DNA of 64,000 bases from Vicia villosa (taxonomy: Eukaryota > Streptophyta > Magnoliopsida > Fabales > Fabaceae): contig NC_081181.1 in NCBI RefSeq assembly GCF_029867415.1, positions 77,720,144 through 77,784,143 on the forward strand, given 5' to 3'. Under the pieces are notes generated by a model that had not been told where the DNA came from, did not search any database, and worked only from the letters and a program-made list of their open reading frames with translations. Shown here one piece after another: positions 57,151 to 64,000 of the stretch. The stretch's first letter is position 1; every line of letters begins with the position of its first letter. A program made the translations under genes and the position numbers.

Positions 57151-60100
57151 TGTGGTGTCGTTTTATTTACCTCCCCGTTTCACTTGGGAGGACGGCACGC
57201 TAGACCCTTCACGCGAAATTTGGAAGGAGAATGCGCCCGTGGTGGGATGAATTTTGTTTCAGTTCTTCCTACGATATCACACGAACTTTCTTATTTGTCC
57301 TACGAATAGGAAAGGGAAAAAAAGATCTCAACTAAACCCTAGGAGTTTGCTAAGTGTGGGGATTTCACCTAGACTAGAAATTCTAGAGTTTGGGGGGTCG
57401 GTTATACATAGGGAAGTGTTTAAACACCCTACATATCTGTAGTACTCTACAGGAACCTTCTCTGTGTCATTTGTGTTTGTGTTTATTGCTAATGATTGGG
57501 AAAGTTTCTCCTTTGTTTTAGGAGAAGGAATTGAATTGATTAAAGAAAGACAGACAGACAAACAAACTGACTATTTTTGGTATTTTATTAGCTCGCTGAG
57601 ATTCCTTGTGAACCTCATGCCTACATATCCCTAGTGGAAGTCAGAGTCTAATGTAGTTCGGGGAACTAACTAGGGAAATTAATGTTTTTGGTGCCTTGCT
57701 TGAAGCTCAAGGTTGAAGCTTGGAATTAAATCTCTGTTTACAGTAAAGAGACATGAAATCATCTCTACAGAGAGGTATTTGTACTATTCTACCACAAACA
57801 TTTAAAGGAGTGACAGAATAACTGAATTCATTTCATTCAAGAGGGGGACCTTACTTGTGTATGTGCAAGTATACCAGTCAAATGCCTCTTAAATGAAAGA
57901 AAGATGCTCATCCAAATTAGGGAAAGTTACCACATGTCTGGGTTTTACTGCCAGCTCATGCCTTTCAAAATCCTAAATGGGAGACTTGATTGAAATTGAA
58001 ATTGAAATTTGAAATGTTTGTTTGTTTGAATGTGGTAGAGTAGTAAAAATATCTCTCTATAGAGATAAGCTATGTCTATCTACTGTATAAAAGATTTTGA
58101 CTTTAGCTGGCTTGAATGAGGCCCAAGCTTGAGGCTTTTTGATTGATTAATTAATTATTATTTGACTCTGGGAGATGGCTCCACTGGGGGTTAATTACAG
58201 GGTATTTTTGTGTTCTGTACAAAGCCCAGAATTGAGGCTGACTCTATTTAAGGAGACTCTATTTGTGTGCCTTGTACAAAGCCCAAGGTTGTGGCTGACT
58301 GCTGAGAAAATTGGTTTTTTAGACTATGACTCTATTTTTGTGTGCCTTGTACAAAGCCCAAGGTTGTGGCTGACTCTAGCTCAGGAAAACATTATTTTCT
58401 GCCTTGTACAAAGCCCAAGGTTGTGGCAGACTCTTTTTTAAACTGAGTATGGATGACTCTATGGGGAAAAGATCCTAGATATTAGGAATCTTTGACACAT
58501 GAAAATATGGTTTATCTACCTTGTACAAAGCCCAAGGTTGTGGCTACTGAATGATGAAGAACTCACTGGGGAGACTCTATTATCTGCCTTGTATAATGCC
58601 CAAGGTTGAGGCAGACTCTTGACAGGGGGGTTTTATTGTTTGGGTGCCTTGTATGAAGCCCAAGGTTGAGGCTAACTGTTTTTATTGGTTTTGACTCTAC
58701 TGAGGAGATTTTATTTATTGAAAGACTGTTTTTCTTTGGAAGCTAACCCTTTCTAGGGATTTTGACTCAGCTGGTGAATTTGTCTATTAAAAGACTGGTT
58801 TTATCATGTTTTTTTGGAGGCTGACCCTTTCCAGGGGTTTTGTCTCTTTTGGGGAAACTATCTCCTAAGAGAATGAATCTTTATTTATTTATTAATTGAC
58901 TTTGGAGGCTAACCCTTTCCAGGGATTTTGTTTAAAGTGATTGATTTGGGTAGCACTCCATTAATTATTAAAGGATGAAAAGATTGGCAGAAAGATTATC
59001 TAGTGGAGACTTCTTGTTTAAAGTCCAAAATGAAGGCTGACTCAATGCTGAGGATGACCAAAACATGGATCCTAGACTCTACTAAGGAGGATTGATGAAG
59101 ATAAGGGTGACAGAGACTGTCCATGTCTCTCATTCCAAAAGGTGTGCTCAATGTAAAATTGAGACAAACTTAGCTTGTTTAAAGTCTAGTTTAAATTGGA
59201 AGAAACTCACCAGGGTAGGCTAAAAGGTGACTAAAGACCTGTTCCTATGTTTATAAGAAACCTGATGGGTCCTTGTATACAAGCTCAAGAGGAAGCTGGA
59301 AATGCTTTTAAGAAGCCTGTGGGTCCTTGTACAAAGCCCAAGAGAAGGCTAATCGAGGGTCCTTGTTATAGCACAAGAGAAAGCTATGTGGTTTTGAACT
59401 TATTTTGGCTCTAAGCAAATGGGTAAGAGGTTTCACCGGGAATAATTCCTCTTTGGGTGGATGTGTCCTATTATTTGGATTCTAAGGTTTTTACCAAGAT
59501 GTTTCACCGGGAATAATTCATCTTGGGGGTTTGAACTACAGATCTCTAATTAGGAAAGAGCCTTCACCGGGAAGACATTCTCAATCCTAGGCCATATTCC
59601 TATAATATATATATATATATATAGTTTTAACTGTCCTAGGGTTTACACTCAAACGTAGTTCTAAACAAATATATATGCACAATTTATATTTGACAGTAAT
59701 TTAAATAAAGACTGTAAATTGAAAGCTTGTAAAGCCTAACCTGGATGGAGTGGAGGCCTTTGAAGAAGTATGTACAGAGCCTCAACAGTATTTTTGTTGT
59801 TTTGTTGATAACAGTTGAATATATATGATAAACAGTTAATGTTTTTTTGAAAACAGAAGAAGTGAAGATGGACAAAGGTCACATAGGTATCTGAAGAGTT
59901 TCACCGGGAATAATGCCCTTCAAATACCAGAAGAATGTTTTGAAAACAGAAAGAAGATTTTGAAAATACAGTTTTGAAAACAAGCTAAGAAGAGAAGATT
60001 TTTGGGACTTACACTCTATTAGAGGCCCAGTACTTTACAGTACTGGTTATAACAGAAATTTGAAAATGATTTGGAATGATATGAGGTTTTGTTGTTTGAA

Positions 60101-63100
60101 AACCTTAATCATTTGATTTAATCAGAGATTGAAAACAATTTTGAGATTTGACAAAAGTCAACTTAATTAAAGTAAAAATAAAGATTTTTACTTAATTAAG
60201 ACCTAAACAATTAGGGTTTTATCATAAAATTTATTTACAAAAATGATTAGGTTAAAATAAAGTGAAAATATGTATTAAGGTATTTAAGAAAACACCTAAA
60301 ACATACTATTTTAAACCTAATAAAAATATATGAAATAAATAATATTTTTATGATTTTTTTGATTATTCACAAAATAGATATGTTAAATAAAAAGTGTGTG
60401 AAAAATGAAGTGAAAATGATTTAATTTGATAGGTTAAATAATTGTGTGAAGTTGTGAAGAAATTTAGTGTGAAAAGTGATAAAAAATATGATTTTGTCAC
60501 CTAGAGGGGTTGAACTCACGCCCTTTAGGTCACATACCCAAAACCAAACCACTGGGCCAGCGCGCGCTCAGTGTTAGTAACTTGCCTTCAATTCATTATA
60601 TTTTCAAACAAGTAGTAAAACCATGAAAAAATAAAAGACACAAAAAGTCTGGGGCGAGGGGGATTCGAACCCCAGACTTGTGGCATGATGAGACTAAAGG
60701 CGTATAGGTGGCCACTGGGGCAAGTTGTTCAGTCGTTTATAAAACGCATACCACTCAAAATAAAATAAACTTTGCCCTGAGATTTGAATTTTGCGCGCCA
60801 CCACCATCTTCGTCTTCAACCTCAAGCTCCATGAATTTGAATTTCTGAACTCACTCGTTTCTCAACCATTTGCCACGATGTAAACATGAAACTTGCTCTA
60901 AATTCACTCACGATTCTAAATATGTAACTAACATGAACTAATATTAACTACATCTAACTAATTTACCAGAAATCGTGAAGAACCCTAAAATTTCAAAATC
61001 AAATTAAATGACTATACTGAAAGATAAATGGATGAGGATAGAGGGTTTTCAATCCTCTGATGATGCTGAACAAGATAGAATCGAGCTATTTCACAAAGAG
61101 TACTTAAATTAGAGAGGTGAAGTTCAGAAACTTACCTCTGAAAATGGAGGTCGTGAGGATGATTGAGAGCACCTGGGCTTGAATGAATGATCTCAATAGC
61201 TTCCCTGAGACTCAATGATGCTAACTGGATGTTTATTGTACCTGAATCCTTCTGAATTGTTCTATGGACCTCCCTCGATTTGAGCTTCAAGTGGACATGG
61301 AGGTTGTTGAATCCTGAGTTACAGATGAGCTGCAGCCATCTGGTTAGCTTCACTATGACCTGAGGAGTGTGTCTGGATGATTGGCTTGGCTTGAAACCTC
61401 CTGAATCACTCCATGGACCTCCAACTGCAAATGCTCCAAAGTGAGAGCAACAATGGTGTTCCTCTACTTACAGAAGTGATCCAGGTGCTTGGATCACCTC
61501 AAATGACCTCCCTTGAGGTGTTAGAATGCTCACTTCCCAAAGATAAGCTCTGGTTTGAAGAAAACGATTCTTCTTGCCAAAGAACTTTGAAAAACAATGA
61601 ACATGAGAAGAGAAAGAGAAAGCAAGGAATATGGTTGCTTTGGTGTGTTTTTGAATGAGGAATGCATCTGTATTTATAGGCAAATGGATCAGTATAGCTG
61701 CAGAGGAGTGAGCTTCCTTAGTGAAGTTGATTTGGTTTCTTAGCCATGAAGTAATTCAAGGAATCTCCAAAATGCAATGATGCATTTTCGAGCCAGCTCT
61801 CCCAACCATTGATCTTGCAGGATCTTAGGGAACATTTCTGATGTGTAGCAAGTTTCTATTGGCTTAGGAGAAGATTCCAATTGGTGAATCATTGCTTATC
61901 ATAAATTCTCAAAAGTAATGATCACATAATCACATGTTCTTGCTTTTGGGAATCTTCTTCAATCTTCATGCCATGGTGAAAATGAATGCATGGTATTGTT
62001 TCAGACATGTTATGGGTCGTGTAGCATCCATCCATGAAGCAAAATGCACAAAATTGCAAAGTTCCAATTTGCACATGACCCATAATTTTACTTCATGAGG
62101 CCAACTTTGAACAAGCATAACTCTTAGCTCAAATTGAATTTTGAGAAGGTTGAACACAATTTGGAAAGCCCTAAACATCTACTTCAAATCATTAGTTTAT
62201 GTCTTCTTCAGAATCATTTGGGAAAATTGTGAAAAATGAGCCCAAAGTTGGATGAAAACTAGGTTAAAACACTTAGAAAATTTTCTAAGTGTTTATGACC
62301 TAAACTTCAAAATTTCCAAAACTTCATAAATGGTTGATCTTTTGAAAAAAGTTCCCTTGTAAGATGTTGTTTTATTTTGCAAGATCTACAACTTTCATGT
62401 TGGAAGTTTTTTGAGTTGTGTAGGTGAAATTTTGAGTTCTCACCATGCCTTCAAAAACCCTAATTCCCGACTTTTCGCTCCTTGATGAATTTCTTTGAAT
62501 TTCTTTGGCCAAATGACTTTGACATCCATATATTGATGGTATTGATCTTTGAAAGTCATTTTTTGACCAAAAACCTTAAAAGTCAATGATGATCCTTCAC
62601 AGTTGACTTTTCCTGACAAAGTGAAATTTTGGGCCTTTGTGTAGAAACAGGATCTTCTCCTCAAATGAATGATGTAAATGGATTATATTGAGGTAGTAGA
62701 GATTCTTGAATCATGTCTTGAGTTTTGGATCCATGACCTGATTAAAAGTCAACTATCTTGGTGAATTAGGTCAAAACCCTAATTTGTCGACCATGTGAAA
62801 ATAATGACTGTAGACTTTGAATTGAAGTGTGATGTCCAGTAGATCTTGTCATATGAGTTATTTGAAGATGATTGATGTCTTTGAATGATCCTCTGAGGTT
62901 TTTTAGGGTTTCCCAAATGTGATTCCTGATTTCAGTCCTTGATAGGCTCAAAACCCTAGTCTGGTGATCTGAGTAACCCTGTACTCAGATGACTGGATGT
63001 CTAATCAATCATAGATGAGAAGAATGAAGTTCTTGAGCCCCATGATTGTATTAGAGACTAATCTTTGTATTGATTGATCCTTTGCCTGAGCTTTCTTGTC

Positions 63101-63218
63101 TTTGAGCATCCTCGATTAGATACCAGATGGAGGAATGACTGCTCTGGGTACCTGTCTTGTCCTGATGAAAATCCTGAAGATATAACATCTCAGGGGGGTC
63201 AAAAATTAGGGTATGACA
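57151..63218 (-). repeat. Ogre-1 5' LTR
   Basis: 6068 bp. Sense strand runs TGTCATACCC...CACCACA. TATA box at 61671-61678, A/B-box modules at 60506-60559 and 60661-60722. The (TA)n near 59605 is shorter than in the 3' LTR. Confidence 0.95.
61671..61678 (-). promoter_or_regulatory. Ogre-1 TATA box (5' LTR, functional copy)
   Basis: Sense strand CCTATAAATACAGATGC. The position would give transcription of R-U5 and the whole internal region. The start site is not determined. Confidence 0.75.
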
Positions 63219-63223
63219 GTCAT

Positions 63224-64000
63224 GTGCCTTCGTTTTCATGGTTGCGAGGGTTTTCAGATCAAACTAACACGTGCATTAAACTCGCAGCATCCTGTTTAGT
63301 ATATATGGGTCGTCTGGTTTTGCGTTTTGATCTGTTTTGCAGGTGTTGGTATCGCATCTCGTCGGAGAAGGTGGAAGAAAGCCACCGCTGGCGGTGGTTT
63401 GAATGTCCCATACGCAGGTGTGGCTCTTTCGCTCGTTCTTAGTGGCCAGTCAACGGATAACCTCTCTCTCTCCCTTCGCCATTGGCTCAGACACAACGCA
63501 AGGGGCCCACCTGTTGACTATGTTTGAATTCTCTTGTTGACAATTTTATGATTATTATTGTTTAATGTAAGTTTCAATGATAATTAGTATTCACAGTACA
63601 ATTGGCAGGTGAGAGAGATTGAGACCACTTGCTCCTGGGTTCGATCCCTCATCTACACAATATTTCTTTTTTAAGTGACAAACTGTAGGATCCTGTGTGC
63701 GCCACCTTAGGGAGATCACGATACACTTCTTCTCCTCATTATTTGATCTACACAATATTTCTTTTTTAAGTGACAAACTGTAGGATCCTGTGTGCGCCAC
63801 CTTAGGGAGATCACGATACACTTCTTCTCCTCATTATTTGATCGTCCCTATAATCAGATCCAACTAATCCAGAAAACGTTGCACACCATGCACCTCCAGG
63901 GAAGAACTACACAGAATCCCAAGCGCCACTCCTCTTTGACTTATTCCATTAAGTATTTGTTTTTATATTTATTTGTTAATGATTATGTATTAACAATTGA
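63224..64000 (+). repeat. Ogre-2 3' LTR, second part, runs off the window
   Basis: Matches 11514-11551 joined to 18645-19288 of the 5' LTR, without the nested Ty3/gypsy element. It contains an extra 95-bp tandem duplication at 63651-63842. About 1.9 kb of LTR should lie beyond the right edge. Confidence 0.9.
63651..63842. repeat. 95-bp tandem duplication in the Ogre-2 3' LTR
   Basis: CTACACAATATTTCTTTTTT starts at 63653 and 63748. The 5' LTR has a single copy. Junction homology is the trinucleotide ATC. Confidence 0.92.

Larger units (their letters stand above)
37838..63218 (-). mobile_element. Ogre-1: 25.4-kb Ogre element (Ty3/gypsy, Tat lineage), nearly complete
   Basis: LTRs 57151-63218 (5') and 37838-43914 (3'), starting TGTCATACCC and ending CACCACA in sense, flanked by the perfect GTCAT duplication (37833-37837, 63219-63223). 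Sense order: PBS, leader, ORF1, gag-protease, intron, RT-RNaseH-RNaseH-integrase, 3' hairpin repeats, PPT. Size, ORF1, dual RNase H, the pro-RT intron and the tRNA-Arg PBS together identify Ogre. I count seven LTR differences in the first 800 bp, with fewer apparent later. A 194-bp duplication and two nonsense codons make this copy unable to produce full proteins. Confidence 0.96.
9951..64000 (+). mobile_element. Ogre-2: large non-autonomous Ogre (Ty3/gypsy, Tat), host of three nested elements
   Basis: 5' LTR 9951-21169, PBS at 21174, gag debris 32209-32898, PPT ending at 36278, and a 3' LTR from 36279 running off the window. LTRs start TGTCATACCCC and the 5' LTR ends ...TTACA. After removing the nested element the 5' LTR is about 4.1 kb. 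No protease, RT, RNase H or integrase is seen, so it could move only with proteins from a relative. Its PBS is almost the same as Ogre-1's. Inside it sit a Ty3/gypsy element (in the 5' LTR), a copia element (internal) and Ogre-1 (in the 3' LTR), so it is the oldest member of the nest. Confidence 0.85.

Noticed and set aside
18706..63527. 66-residue frame repeated at 18706-18906 and 63327-63527
   Set aside because: It lies in the two Ogre-2 LTR copies. Conservation follows from LTR duplication; no domain or ATG context.

Overview
The window is plant nuclear DNA made almost entirely of retrotransposons. It most resembles a legume of tribe Fabeae (Pisum, Vicia, Lathyrus or Lens). The reasons are a 25.4-kb Ogre element (Ty3/gypsy, Tat lineage) with 6-kb LTRs, an extra ORF1, a duplicated RNase H, a gag-pro/pol intron and an Arg-tRNA-type primer site; a second, gutted Ogre; and a SIRE/Maximus-type Ty1/copia element. 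The genus is inferred. No rRNA, functional tRNA, CRISPR array or prokaryotic feature was seen.

Layout. (1) 1-1861: 3' part of a LINE ORF2 (+) with two in-frame stops and an A-tail. (2) 1862-9950: AT-rich, gene-poor DNA with three long (TA)n tracts, a compact SIN3-like (PAH-domain) gene on the minus strand with a MITE in one intron, a 5'-truncated LINE-like copy with a 19-bp target duplication, a decayed copia element (-) and a copia LTR fragment. (3) 9951 to beyond the right edge: one nested cluster. The host is Ogre-2 (+), which keeps LTRs, PBS and PPT but has lost pol. Three younger elements sit inside it, each with a perfect 5-bp target duplication: a decayed Ty3/gypsy element in its 5' LTR (11552-18639, AAACT), a SIRE-type copia in its internal region (21386-31257, minus, GTGGC), and Ogre-1 in its 3' LTR (37838-63218, minus, GTCAT). 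Ogre-2's 3' LTR resumes at 63224 and runs off the window.

How the parts work together. Ogre-1 encodes ORF1, gag-protease and RT-RNaseH-RNaseH-integrase. It is disabled by a 194-bp duplication and two in-frame stops. Ogre-2 keeps only cis-acting sequences and gag debris, so it could have moved only with enzymes from a relative. The copia element has a nearly complete gag-pol plus an extra sense ORF downstream of pol.

Most interesting signals. (a) The 3' non-coding regions of both Ogres carry tandem arrays whose units fold into hairpins with covarying stems. In Ogre-1, sixteen hairpins in two unrelated arrays share one internal loop (CT opposite TGCCA on the plus strand), and outer-stem A.C mismatches become G.U wobbles in the transcribed strand. 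(b) A palindromic GGAACCGGTTCC module with its spacer is shared by the LTRs of a Ty3/gypsy element and by the LTRs and an internal spacer of an unrelated copia element. (c) Sense-oriented A-box/B-box pairs lie in the LTRs of both Ogre families.
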